Source: Miscanthus floridulus
Taxonomy: Eukaryota; Streptophyta; Magnoliopsida; Poales; Poaceae
NCBI RefSeq assembly: GCF_019320115.1
Contig: NC_089584.1
Span: 74,307,533-74,371,532 of the forward strand
Length of the DNA stretch: 64,000 nucleotides
Direction: 5' to 3'
Both the position numbers and the translations under genes were made by a program. Shown here in pieces: positions 33,102 through 45,162 of this stretch (positions within the stretch are counted from its first letter, which is position 1; each line of letters opens with the position of its first letter). A model generated the notes under the pieces. It was not told the origin of the DNA and did no database searches. It was given only the letters and a program-made list of their open reading frames with translations.

Positions 33102-34184
33102 TGTAACAACCCCAAAAATCCATACACCAAAAATACCAACTGCAAAAATTTTCTTAAAAACTCCCATGTGTTGATGAGTGTCATGTATAGAAACCCAACC
33201 TAAGAGATGCATTAGGTCTAACCCCAACCCAAGTCAACACGTAAGCATGGTATGCCATATGTTAATCATGTTTATTTAAATACTGACAAATGAAGCATAG
33301 CATACATTGTTAACTCACATGGTGATTTGGATTTTCATTTGTTTTATGTAATGCCTAACAATTCCCTTAAAGAAATAAACCATAAAGTAAATATTACTCA
33401 AACCAAAGAATAAATGTTTAAAGAGAAAACCATTTCCATTTCTATATAACAAAACTACACTTATTTTTGTTATACAAAATAGCTAAAATAAATTCCTAAT
33501 ATATATATAAAAGAATGTTGTGGGCCTCATATCTAAAACTCCCATGAATGGGGTACACCAATTTTGAATTCAAATTCTAAAACCAAATTTGAATTCAAAC
33601 AAAGGAGAAGAAAAGAAAAATAAAAAGAAGAGGAAAGGGTGGAGCCGGCCTCGCAGCCTAAGTGACCGGTCAGCCCAGCCTGCTTCTTTCCCCAGCCAGC
33701 CCAACTCGCTCACCCGGCTTCATAGGCCCACGCGCAGCCGCAAGTAGGCCTGGCCCAACCACGCTAGCAATGCGCCAGCATGCCAGCTCACGCAGGCCTA
33801 GCATGCCAGCCCAGCCTTGCACCACGCGCGCACGACGCTGAGCTGCTCTCACTGCCCACCGGGCCCCACCTGTTGGCCTTCCTATTCATCTTCTTTGCGC
33901 CCACGCCTCAACCACCCACGCGACCGGAGGCCAACAGCGTTGGTAGGAGCGGGCCAGGGGGTCACGCCCGAGGCATGGCCTTGTTCCCCCTCGTGCCGTG
34001 CTCACGCAACCTCACGCCACCGTTGGATGTGTCGCACGCCTTCCCACCGCACGATGCCGATCGCCATTGGAGGCATGGAGCTCGGCTATAAAAGACCCTG
34101 GAGCCTTAGCCTCTCCCTCAGCCACCGCTGCCACTTGGTGGCCCAGTAGCCCGCACTGCACCAAGAGAAGAGGGCCAATAAGGA
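33102..34184 (+). repeat. Element F 5' LTR, truncated after the TATA region
   Basis: It matches the first 1080 bp or so of the 3' LTR (38934-40016) with scattered, mostly transition, differences. It then diverges abruptly after AGAGGGCCAA. About 3.3 kb of LTR and the primer-binding site that should follow are absent. Between 34185 and 34260 there is a short leader containing two similar GATCC-TGTTG-AGATGCCGAAC copies, a possible trace of the deletion. Confidence 0.8.
34086..34094 (+). promoter_or_regulatory. TATA box of element F 5' LTR
   Basis: CTATAAAAG in a GC-rich context. The same site is at 39914-39922 in the 3' LTR. Transcription would start about 30 bp downstream, so U3 is about 1 kb and the rest of the 4.4-kb LTR is R-U5. 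Confidence 0.6.
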
Positions 34185-34260
34185 TCCATGTTGTAGATGC
34201 CGAACTAAATTATAAGCACTTATGGCACGAACACTAAAATTCCTATGATCCGTGTTGCAG

Positions 34261-35490
34261 ATGCCGAACCACCGATCTAATCGTCTAATGAACCGTGGAC
34301 GTGCCCCCACCCCTGAACCAGTTGAACCAAATGGGGGGCGTGGTGGCAACAACCGTGGCCGTGGCCATGGCCATGGATGAGGAGGGATACCCTTCAACCT
34401 GGAGAATACCTCGCCGCCTGAGGAGAACCTTCCACCACCACCACCACCGAACCTAGTAGAAGTGATGGCACAACAGACTCAACTTCTTGCAGCTCTTGTT
34501 AACGGAGCAAACCGTCGCCAGGGAGGTCAGCAGAAAGACTTCCAAAGGAAGCTGGAAGGATTTTTGAAGCTAAGGCCACCTACATATGATGGCACTGACC
34601 CTGACCCACTTGTAGCCGATGACTGGCTCAAGGAGATGGAGAAGAAGCTTGACCTCACCACTTTCACCGATGATGAGTGTGTTGGAGCTGCCACACACCA
34701 GCTCATAGGTGCAGCACGCGCCTGGTGGGACAATTTCAGTTATTCCCATGAGGACCCTGCCAACATCTCGTGGGAAGAGTTCACCGAAGCATTCACTGAG
34801 TATCACATTCCCAAGGGTATCATGGAGGCCAAAGCTAAGGAGTTCCGCAACATCAAGATGGGAAAGGATAGGGTGACTGAGTACACTACTCGTTTCACCA
34901 ATCTTCTTCGCTATGCACCTTCCTATGTTGTGAACTCGGAGAAGGAGAAGCTGTACTACTACCACAAGGGACTTAACCCGCACATCAAGCTAAAGTTTGG
35001 CAGTATTGAGAGTAACACATTGCGTGCTCTGGTGGATCGCTGCATCTAGATCGAGAAAGATCGTGTTGAAGCTGGAGAAGAGTACAGGGAGAGGAAGCGT
35101 AAGCCTGAGGAGTCCTTCCATGGCCGTGATCGCAAGAGGTTCCGCAGAGATGCACCATCTAGGGAACACTCTCGCCACAACAGGGATGACAACCCTGGAT
35201 CGAGTAGGGGTAGTGGAGGCTACATCACCAAATACTCCCGCCCTACTCAGGATCGTTACACCCGGGACCGTTATGCTCAAGACTGCAACACTCAGGACCG
35301 TTTCAACCATTCCCGCTCTGTGAGGAATGCCCAGCATAGAACCGCTCCGCACCAAGCACTGGAAACTAGAAGGCACCTGTGCCAACCCCTATAGGCAGTA
35401 CGCCTTTCACCTGCTTCGCTTGTGGCCAACCAGGTCACAAGGCCGCTGAGTGCCCACAGAACTTAGCTGCTCAGAAGTCTTAGTTCAAGG
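34261..35490 (+). pseudogene. Element F gag with zinc knuckle
   Basis: ATG at 34261 (MPNHRSNRLMNRGRAPTPEP). A glycine/arginine-rich start is followed by a TGA at 34378. The retrotransposon gag core (34462-35049) includes ARAWWDNFS, and a TAG lies at 35047. An arginine-rich stretch, a frameshift near 35370 and the CCHC knuckle CFACGQPGHKAAEC (about 35419-35460) follow, then a TAG at 35481. Gag would form the particle and bind RNA. Both TAG stops are at glutamine CAG positions and the TGA is at a CGA-type site. Confidence 0.85.
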
Positions 35491-35990
35491 GATCTGCTAC
35501 TCGAGGATGTCTCAACCATCTGGACGCCGAGGAAGCACAGGCTACCCCTGACATGGTGTATGGTATGTTTTTAGTTAATGGCCATACTGCATCAGTTCTA
35601 TTTGACTCTGGAGCAACTTGTTCTTACATATCATTCAAGTTTGCACAAGAGCATGACCTGCCTATAACTCCACGTGGAAAGCCTATCATCACTAGCTCAC
35701 CTTTAGGAGACCTAGAGTGCACCCACATCTATAAGGGAGTGAGTCTTGCCATTGAGGGTCTTACCTTTAAAGCCAACCTAACCCTATTACCTTCCACGAA
35801 CCTAGATGTCATCTTAGGCATGGATTGGCTAACCATTCACCGAGGTATTATATCATGTTCACCTAGATACGTCCAAGTGACCCACCCATCAGGCCAAGTT
35901 ATTAGATGTGAACCCCAGTCTGGAAAGTCCACCTCTATCCTATGTGCCCTTAAAGCCAGTTCTGAATCACAAAAGAGGAGAAGATAGTTC
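35491..35990 (+). pseudogene. Element F aspartic protease
   Basis: Open frame 35553-35987 with the retropepsin motif LFDSGATCSYIS (about 35599-35634) and ILGMDWL (about 35812-35832). It cleaves the polyprotein. It is joined upstream to the knuckle region across a TAG at 35481, and is shifted in frame relative to the reverse transcriptase at about 35970. Confidence 0.85.
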
Positions 35991-37350
35991 ATGATGTGCC
36001 TGTGGTCAGAGATTATCCTAATGTATTCCCTGAAGAATTACCGGGTATGCCACCAGACCGTGATGTATAGTTCATCATTGAACTTTTGCTAGGAACAGGA
36101 CCCATTGCCAAGAGACCCTATCGCATGTTAGTTGATGAACTGGCCGAGCTCAAGAAATAGCTTAATGAGCTCATCTCAAAGGGATATATCAGACCCAGTG
36201 CTTCACCCTGGGGATCCCCTGTTCTATTTGTTAAGAAGAAGGATGGCTCGATGAGAATGTGCATTGACTACCGGAACTTGAACATAGTCACCATCAAGAA
36301 TAAGTACCCCCTGCCAAGGATTGATAATCTGTTTGATTAGCTCTGAGGTGTCAAGTATTTCTCCAAGATTGATCTCAGATCTGGCTATCATCAGATGAAG
36401 ATTCGAGAAAGTGACATCCTGAAGACAGCTTTCATGACTAGGTATGGGCAGTTTGAGTTCACCGTGGTGTCCTTTGGACTCATGAATGCTCCCACATACT
36501 TCATGAACATGATGAATAAGGTTTTCATGGATGATCTGGATAAGTTCGTGGTAGTATTCATTGATGACATCCTTGTCTATTCATCCACCGCTGAAGAACA
36601 CGAACATCATCTGAGAACTGTACTAGAAAAACTAGCCCAACATCAGCTCTACGCAAAGTTCAGTAAATGCGAATTTTGGCTATAGGAAGTTGCCTTCTTA
36701 GGCCATGTACTATCAGCTAAAGGTGTCGTAGTTGACCCAACCAAGATTGAAGCTGTGAAAGAGTGGGATCAACCCTGTAATGTGACAGAAGTCAGAAGTT
36801 TCTTGGGATTGGCTGGATATTATTACCGATTCATTAAGAACTTCTCCAAGATAGCCCATCCAATGACCAACCTTCTAAAGAAGACTAAGGAGTTTGAATG
36901 GATGCCCGAGTGCAAACAAAGCTTCCAGGAATTGAAACAGAAGCTTACCACAACTCCTGTGCTAGCATTGCCTGATATCAGTAAAGATTTCATAGTCTAT
37001 TGTGATGCATCTCATCAAGGACTTGGTTGTGTACTGATGCAAGATGGGAGAGTGATAGCATATGCATCTCGACAGTTGAAAGAACACGAGAACCGTTACC
37101 CAACTCATGATCTTGAGCTAGCAGCAGTTGTGCATGCTTTGAAGATCTAGAGACACTACTTGATAGGCAACAAGTGTGATATCTATATGGATCACAAGAG
37201 CTTGAAGTACTTTTTCACTCAGGAAGATCTAAATATGAGGCAACGACGATGGCTAGAGTTGATCAAGGACTATGACCTAGAAATTCACTATCATCTGGGA
37301 AAAGCTAATGTAGTTGTAGATGCTCTTAGTCGCAAGAGTTACTGTCACAC
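35991..37350 (+). pseudogene. Element F reverse transcriptase and RNase H
   Basis: Read in pieces: the fingers region carries stops at 36068, 36158, 36338 and 36344. The palm has FIDDILVYS (about 36558-36584), and a TAG at 36683. The connection is [16 protein letters not shown] (about 36800-36847). RNase H has [10 protein letters not shown] (about 36999-37028) and [10 protein letters not shown], with a TAG at 37148 where tryptophan is usual, then the end DALSRK near 37330. Every catalytic block is recognisable, but the stops prevent a full-length product. Confidence 0.87.
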
Positions 37351-38858
37351 TTTGATCACTGAATCCATACCACCTGAGCTCAAGGAAGAGATTGAAGATT
37401 TCCAACTTGAGATACTACCACATGGCTTGTTGAATGAGCTCCGCATACAGTATGATCTCACAGATCATATCCGTCAAGCTCAGAAAAGTTGCGAAGAGAT
37501 CGAATATCTCTGTGGTCTGATGAAACTAGGCTACAAGACCAACCACCAGGAAGATGAACAAGGAACCATCTGGTTCAAGAAAAGAATTTGTGTTCCATCT
37601 GACCCAGTGCTACGAGAGGAAATTCTGTCAGAAGCTCACGATTCCAAGTACTGTATTCACCCTGGAGGTTCAAAGATGTATCAAGACTTGAAGAAACACT
37701 TTTGGTGGAAAGGCATGAAGATAGACATTGCAGAACATGTGGCACGATGTGACACCTGTAATAGAGTCAAGGCTGAACATCAAAGGCCTACAGGTTTGCT
37801 AAAGCCTCTTGATGTTCCTGAGTGGAAATGGGAGAGCATATCCATGGATTTCATAGTTGGATTGCCCCGATCACAGAAAGGCAATGATTCCATCTAGGTG
37901 ATTGTTGATCGTCTGACCAAGATTGCTCACTTTGTACCAGTTAAGACCAAGACCGATGCCGAAAAATTAGCAGATCTATATGTTGAGCATATTCTTAGAC
38001 TGCATGGAGCTCCCTCTAGTATTGTATCTGATCGTGGTCCTCAATTTGTGTCCCGATTCTGGGAAGCCCTGCACAAGTCCATTGGAACCAAATTTGATTT
38101 TAGTACCGCTTATCACCCATAGATAGATGGGCAGACAGAACGAGTAAATCAAATCCTAGAAGACATGCTTCGCGCTAGTGTACTGAATTATGGCTCTGAT
38201 TGGGAGAAATGCCTACCCTATGCAGAGTTCTCTTACAACAACAGCTACCAAGCCAGTATCAAGATGTCGCCATTTGAAGCTCTGTATGGCAGACCTTGCA
38301 AGACACCTTTGATGTGGTCCCAACCAGGAGAAAGATTGTTCTTTGACTCCGCTAAGATTCAAGATGCCGAAGAAGAAGTTGCTCAAGTGAAGGAGAATTT
38401 GAGGATTGCTCAAAGTTGATACAAGAGCTATGCTGACAAAAGAAGAAGAGAACTTGAGTTCAATGTGGGAGACTTTGTCTATCTCAAGGTATCCCCGCTA
38501 CGTGGAACTGTCAGATTCCATGTGAAAGGAATGCTTGCCCCTAGATTTGTTGGCCCATACAAGATTTGCAAGAGGATTGGAAAGCTCGCCTACAAACTTG
38601 AGCTACCTGAGGAATTGGTGGGCGTACATCCCGTATTCCATGTCTCTCAGCTACGCAAGTGTTTGAGAATGCCCGATGAAGTAGTTCCAACTGATACACT
38701 TGACATTCAAGACACCCTTGAGTATAAAGAACACCCTATTAGAATTCTAGGAAGAGATACCAAAGAGACCCAAAGCAAAACCATTCCTATGTGCAAGATC
38801 CAATGGAGCAACCACACTAAGAGAGAAGCAACATGGGAGAAAGAGTCTGATCTCTGAC
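37351..38858 (+). pseudogene. Element F integrase with C-terminal chromodomain
   Basis: The HHCC zinc domain is at about 37640-37775 ([11 protein letters not shown] to CDTC). The DDE core has [10 protein letters not shown] near 37847, SDRGPQFVS near 38028 and the glutamate block near 38140 (TERVN). The GPY/F region follows at 38560 (FVGPYKI), and a chromodomain-like end at about 38722-38856 (WEKESDL). Stops lie at 37895, 38120 and 38417. Chromodomains of Tekay integrases direct insertion toward modified histone H3 in heterochromatin. F itself landed inside another retroelement, which fits. Confidence 0.87.
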
Positions 38859-38919
38859 TAAACTATCCTTATCCTTTTGAAGGGTACGTACCGTTTTAAT
38901 CTCGAGGACGAGATTTTGT

Positions 38920-38933
38920 TAAGGGGGTAGGAC
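38920..38933 (+). other. Element F polypurine tract
   Basis: AAGGGGGTAGGAC lies immediately before the 3' LTR at 38934. It is the usual plus-strand primer in Ty3/gypsy elements. Confidence 0.75.
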
Positions 38934-41900
38934 TGTAACAACCCCAAAAATCCATACACCAAAAATACCAACTGCAAAATTTTTCTTAAAAACTCCCATG
39001 TGTTGATGAGTGTCATGTATAGAAACCCAACCTAAGAGACACATTAGGTCTAACCCCAACCCAAGTCAACACGTAAGCATGGCATGCCATATGTTAATCA
39101 TGTTTATTTAAATACTAACAAATGAAGCATAGCATACATTGTTAACTCACATGGTGATTTGGATTTTCATTTGTTTTATGTAATGCCTAACAATTCCCTT
39201 AAAGAAATAAACCATAAAGTAAATATTACTCAAACCAAAGAATAAATGTTTAAAGAGAAAACCATTTCCATTTCTGTATAACAAAACTACACTTATTTTT
39301 GTTATACAAAATAGCTAAAATAAATTCCTAATATATATATAAAAGAATGTTGTGGGCCTCATATCTAAAACTCCCATGAACGGGGTACACCAATTTTGAA
39401 TTCAAATTCCAAAACCAAATTTGAATTCAAACAAAGGAGAAGAAAAGAAAAATAAAAAGAAGAGGAAAGGGTGGAGCCGGCCTCGCAGCCCAAGTGACCG
39501 ATCGGCCCAGCTTGCTTCTTTCCCCAGCCAGCCCAACTCGCTCACCCAGCTTCGTAGGCCCACGCGCAGCCGCAAGTAGGCCTGGCCCAACCATGCCAGC
39601 AACACGCCAGCACGCCAGCTCGCGCAGGCCCAGCATGCTGGCCTAGCCTTGCACCACACGCGCGCGATGCTGAGCTGCTCTCACTGCCCACCGGGCCCCA
39701 CCTGTCGGCCTTCCTATTCATCTTCTTTGTGCCCACACCTCAACCGCCCGACCGGAGGCCAATAGCGTTGGCAGGAGCAGGCTAGGGGGTCACGCCCAGG
39801 GCATGGCCTTGTTCCCCCTTGCGTCGTGCTCACGCAACCTCACGCCACCATCGGATGCGTCACGCGCCTTCCCACCGCACAATGCCGATCGCCATTGGAG
39901 GCATGGAGCTCGGCTATAAAAGACCTCAGAGCCTTAGCCTCTCCCTCAGCCACCGTGGCCGCTTGGTGGCCTAGCAGCCCGCACTGCACCAAGAGAAGAG
40001 GGCCAAGAAGGAGATTAGGAGAGGAGGAACGGAGCCACTCGCGTGCTACCGAAGTCATCAGAGCCGAAGATGACGCCGTCGTCTTCATCACGGTCGCAGG
40101 TCGGCACTGCACTGCCTCCGTCTTCATGGCCACAACCCTCCACTGCACCGCCATCCTTTCGCCTTCAACACCCACGGTGAGCCCCTCACTGCTGAGACCC
40201 CGCCTAGCCCCTAGACGCCATAGCAGAGCACGCGCACACTGCGCTCCCAACGCCGCCATCATGGTGCGGCCACCACTTGCGCACCCGACCACCTCACTAG
40301 ACCAGGACGCAGCTGTAGCACCACCAGGGCGCCTAGAGGGTAGCCGCGTAGACCGAGACCCCATTAGCCAGCCACAACGTCCTGGCCACAAGCACCGAAC
40401 CTTGGCCGGAGCTCCGCTGTGCACCATCACCGCGCGCGGACTCCGCCACGTCTTTTGGTCGCCGTCGTCACTTGTCCCGGTCGCCCGCTAGCAGTCTGAA
40501 TGGGAACGGGGCACCAAGACCCTTGGAGCAGCCCCTAGCTGCCCCGCCGGTGAGCACCGCCATGACCAAGCCGCCGACCGCCGTGGCACATGCCCTGGAA
40601 AGCCCTTGCCGCCACCTAGACCCCACCATCGTGGTCACCATGGCTTGGGGAAGCTTTTCCCCACCTTAATTGAACGCCAGCGTCGCTGTAGGATCACGCT
40701 AATGAGCACATCACCCGCGGGAGAATGTCAGGGATGGAAGTAGAGGGCTCCCCCGCCGGCCGCACGCACCTGCACCCAGTATACGTAGACCATAGAGAGA
40801 AGAGAAGGAGGGTGGACGTGGTTCACCGGAAGGAGACGTGGCTCACCGTAGACCAGCGCATGCGTTCACTGTGGACCGTGCCTGTGAACCAAGCCTAGTG
40901 GGGGCCCTTGGCTATGATGTGGCAGCGCCACAGCATGCCACGTGTCCGGGCCGGCCCGGCCCAAATCCAGCCCATTCCAGGCCCACCAAAGCCTGGTCGA
41001 GGCCCAACCTAGTTGACCATTGACTGGTCAACGTTGACAGTTGACCTAGCCCCACATGTCAGCGTCACAGGGACTCTGGACCCACTCATCAGCAAATGAT
41101 GTCATGCTGACGTCATGACAACGTCATGCAGGACCCACCTGTCAGTAACAACACAGCCGAGGTGACGTCATGCTGACATCAGCAGCCCTGGCCCCACACG
41201 TTAGTGACCCTGACCCGTTGACCATTGACTCACCTATTGACTTGACATTAACTCTGACCGGACCCACAGGTCAGTGACCCAAGAGACTTTGGCCCCACCT
41301 ATCGGAATAGATGACATTGCTGACATCATGCTGATGTCAAGCTGACGTTAGCAGGACCCCACTTGTCAGCTCAGAGCTGAGCCGATGACGTCATGCTGAC
41401 ATCAGCATGCCACGTGGACCAATCAACGCGTGACACGTGTCAGCCCAGGATTAAGTTAGCCTTTTCCCCATTTTTAGAAATGATTAAAACTTTAGAAATT
41501 CATAACTAATTTATACGACCTCAGAAAAATATGAAACTAGGACCAAAATTCATCTAAAATCGAGCTTTACGCAATGAACCCATGTTTGAGTACATCTAGC
41601 TCTTTTGAATTTCCTTTGCTTCTTTGTGCTATTCTATAAACGTCGCTAACGCGACTATAATGCGATCGTTGTAGACTCAGAGGAGAACCAAATGGACGAG
41701 GATCATGAGTACCGTGAGGAGAACGGAGACGACTACACTGAAGGTGCCACATCCCACCCAACCTCATAGCACCTATTACGCATGGCTCATATAGAACTAT
41801 TATTGCTTTACTTTATTCACACTATGATAGGACTTGCATGGTAGTATGCTTACTTGATGGCCTTTACCTTGACGCAACCTTACCCCCGCTTACCCTGCTA

Positions 41901-43340
41901 TTAGGCTAGACACATGCTTGCTGCTATATTTCATTGCCTATTACTTCTACTATGCTTGTACTACATTGATGCGTGGTGGAAACTGGTGTTATCTGGACTA
42001 TGGGGAGAGTGCTGCGTGTGTGACTTGGGTGCGTGGAGGGTAAGGGTTGTGTTGACCAAGTTGGAGTATATGATGAGTCTAGGGCAAGTCTTGCCATGAG
42101 GTGCTACCTGGACACCCCTAGAATAGATACCTGTGGTGGGTAAGTGGTATATAAGGTGGCCCTAGGTGTGAAACTGTGATGGGAGGAGCCCGGGGTGGAG
42201 GTGCTGTGGTGGCACGGTAAATGGAAACCCTAATGAAGACATTCTGGCTTGGTCATCCCTAAGGACTTACTAGTACTCAGATTCACCAAGAAGCCTTACG
42301 TACCACTCGCCCTATATGGTGTGGGACGGCCGGACTACTTGGTAGGATATTGCCACTATTGCTAGGTTGATAGCGGACAGTGTAAGGAGGTATGGGGCAT
42401 AGAGAATTTCCCCCACACCCTTCTGAGACTTCATGGAGACCTTGTGGACCCGGCTCATGACTCACGGTTTCAGCCACCCCAGACTAGACTTGGGGTGTAC
42501 CAGGGCTGAATGGTAGAGTGGCACTATCCTAGGCTAGCAAGCGGCTGGAATCAGCCCAGTTGATGACGGTCAGTGAAGAAGGCAGATCTTGTGGTTATGT
42601 AAAACCTCTGCAGAGTGTATGGTTGATCGATCAATACATGTGCTGACTTGTCGGCTATGGACTTTTCCTAGGTTTTGCTTAAACTAGATAGTGAGATGAG
42701 TCCTTCTCTTCTTCCCTCATGAGAGAGTGTTGGTCGTAGCCAGGGGCTATGGGCCTTGAGACAGTGTTAAGAGGGAGTTGGCCTATCGACTGAGCGATGG
42801 TATGGTGATGGTGTGGAGATGGTGGTATATTGATCCCAGGATGGAAATCTAGCTCTGGACGGGAATGGGGTGTAATGTGTGTGGGAATGGTGTTAAAACT
42901 TGACCAACTATTATTGTATACTTAATATGCTAATACATAGGAAACCCTAGCCTTATAGGATCCATTTGATTATATCCAACTTGCATCCAATTTCTATAAA
43001 GCAATGCTCATAGGGTGGGAGTGGCCAATACAAATCGCACTGATAATTTTTGGCACATAGGTTCTGCTAAGGAGTATAGCTCTGCGGAGTTTGACGATTG
43101 AGGGGTTCGTTTCTATGCTCGAGTTTGGCGATCTTATCTTCAAGCGGTTCTGAATGAATGCTACTTTTGATTCCACCAATGCGGCAGTGTAATAAATTAT
43201 ATAATTCTGCACTATTTGTACTCTGATATTATCGTTGTATGGATGTGGTATTTGACTAAAAATTTGGGTAATATGATCTACAACGGTCTTATTACACTCT
43301 AATACTATGGATTTCCCTTCGTGGAAATCAGGTCATTTCA
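38934..43340 (+). repeat. Element F 3' LTR (4407 bp)
   Basis: Begins TGTAACAACC and ends GTCATTTCA, then E sequence resumes (TTAGGGGTATAG). A TATA box is at 39914-39922. The R-U5 part includes a GC-rich block (40000-41000) and a stretch (41050-41410) with clustered TGACGTCA-type sites and repeated CACNTGTCAG. An AT-rich remainder follows. The long frames at 39826-40491 and elsewhere inside the LTR are not recognisable proteins. Confidence 0.85.
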
Positions 43341-45115
43341 TTAGGGGTATAGCCCAATTCCTGTTTGTAGAGAGAGGCTCTTTGGCTACCCAAGCACATA
43401 AAAAGCGGTCCTCACCACCATAGGCCTTAGCCAAGGTGTGAGTGAGCTTATTGACCTCCTTCTTGCGGTTCTCATTCTCAACCATTAGTGAGGCAACACA
43501 AGTGAAACCATCACTACTAGATGAGGTGAAAGTAGAAGTACTATAAGATGGATTAGTGGGAGCAACAATGATAGGCATAGATAATGATTCATCAATTATA
43601 TCACAAGTCAAGCCTACCTTGCAAGTTTCAACATGCTTCTTTTTATTTTGCTCATCAAGCAAAGAGGAATGAGCCTTTTCAAGCTTTTTGTGAGCCTTGC
43701 CAAGCTTCTCATGGGCTTCCTCTAGCCTCTCATGAGATGCATTGAGCTCATCAAAGGCTTGCTTAAGGGCTTTTAGTTCCTTACGCAAGCTTTTTCATTC
43801 CCTTCTCTTGATATCAAAGTGTTCTCTAGCATCTTCTAGCATGTCAAATAGTTCATCCTTAGTAGGTTCATCATCATCACTATCACTTTCATTTTCATTT
43901 TTATTATCATGTTCCTCATCACTTCCATCATCACAAATTTGTACCTTAGTGGCCTTAGCCATGAAGCATGATGGAGTGTCAAAGAGAGAAGGCTTCTCAT
44001 TGATAGCAATGCTTGCAAGTGCCTTCTTCTTAGTGGTCTTGTCATCATCACTATCATCATCATCACTTGAGGAAGCATCACTATCCCAAGTGACCATATA
44101 TGAACCACCCTTCTTCTTCTTGAAGGTCATCTTGTCCTTTTTCTCTTTCTTTTCCTTCTTGTCCTTCTTCTTGTTCTTCTTGTTGTCATCATTATTGTCG
44201 CTATTGTATGAGCATTGAGCAACAAGATGATCTTTGCTACCACATTTGAAGCACCTTCTTGACTCTTCCTTGTTCTTGGATGAAGATTTCTTTCTTCTAG
44301 CACGGTACCCTTTCTTCATCATGAACTTGCCAAATTTCTTTACAATAAGAACCATCTTCTCATCATCATCATCATCCCATGAGCCATCATCTTCACTTGA
44401 TGTATCTTGCTTTGCCTTGCCCTTGGATGATGTGGCCTTGAATGCCACGCTCTTCTTCTTCTCATCCTTTTTCTCATCTTTCTTCTCCTTTTTTTCTTCC
44501 TTCTCATCATCATCTCTATATGTATCATCGGTCATTATATCTTCCAACACTTGGTTTGGTGTCATGGTGTCCAAACCACTCCTCACTAGAATAGTGACCA
44601 ATGTGCCAAATCTTGAAGGTAAGCATCTCAAGAACTTGTGGGAGAAGTCCTTGTCCTTCACCTCTTCTCCAAGTGTTTTGAGATCATTGACAAGCACTTG
44701 AAGCCTATGAAACATCTCTGGCACACTCTCATCCTCCTTCATCTTGAAGCTTGTAAACTTCTCTTTGAGAATGTATGCCTTTGCACCCTTCACGGCTTGA
44801 GTGCCCTCAAATGATTCTTCCAACTTCTTCCAAGCCTCATGAGCCATCTTAATATTTTTTATTTGCTCAAATGTTCTCTCATCAATTGCATCATGAATGG
44901 TACTTAGAGCAATGTCATTGTTTTGGAGAAGCACTTCTTCAGTCGTGGTGGGATTCTTTAGATCACCAATCTCAATTTTGGTTTCTACCACCTTCCACAC
45001 TTTTCTATTGATTGACTTGATATGTGTGGTCATCTTTGATTTTCAATACAAATAATTTATGCCATCAAATTGGGGTGGCTTCTTGGTGTTGTTGATTTGA
45101 ACCATTTTTACACTG
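43341..45115 (-). pseudogene. Element E gag, main part, right of F
   Basis: Starts near 45102, where the ATG is mutated (ACC ATT context). A 412-codon open stretch (45033-43795) covers the UBN2-type core and a first CCHC knuckle (CFKCGSKDHLVAQC near 44255-44215). Lysine/glutamate and serine/aspartate low complexity follow. After a TGA at 43795-43797 comes a heptad coiled coil rich in HERLEEAHEKL and KAHKKLEKAH (43780-43640). F interrupts it at 43340. Confidence 0.85.
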
Positions 45116-45147
45116 AAGGTTGTTAAGCCTCAAATCACGGTGACCTT

Positions 45148-45160
45148 GGCTCCGATACCA
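45148..45160 (-). other. Element E primer-binding site
   Basis: The minus strand reads TGGTATCGGAGCC, one base from the initiator-Met tRNA complement, two bases from the LTR edge at 45163. Confidence 0.8.
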
Positions 45161-45162
45161 CT

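Larger units (their letters stand above)
33102..43340 (+). mobile_element. Element F: Tekay-type Ty3/gypsy chromovirus
   Basis: A plus-strand element inserted in E gag. It has a truncated 5' LTR 33102-34184, gag-pol 34261-38858, a polypurine tract just before 38934 and a full 3' LTR 38934-43340. Both LTRs begin TGTAACAACCCCAAAAATCC, and the 3' LTR ends GGTCATTTCA. The flanks TTGGG (left) and TTAGG (right) look like a 5-bp duplication with one change. The pol order protease-RT-RNase H-integrase, a C-terminal chromodomain, and the very long LTR place it in the Tekay/Del group. At least twelve in-frame stops and lost primer-site sequence make it dead. Confidence 0.9.

Noticed and set aside
39826..40491. 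221-codon frame in the 3' LTR of F and its antisense partner at 39840-40430
   Set aside because: GC-rich LTR sequence gives long open frames on both strands. The 5' LTR copy does not preserve it and no domain is seen.
41050..41420. CRISPR-like spaced repeats
   Set aside because: The TGACGTCA-type repeats are short, irregularly spaced and inside a plant retrotransposon LTR.
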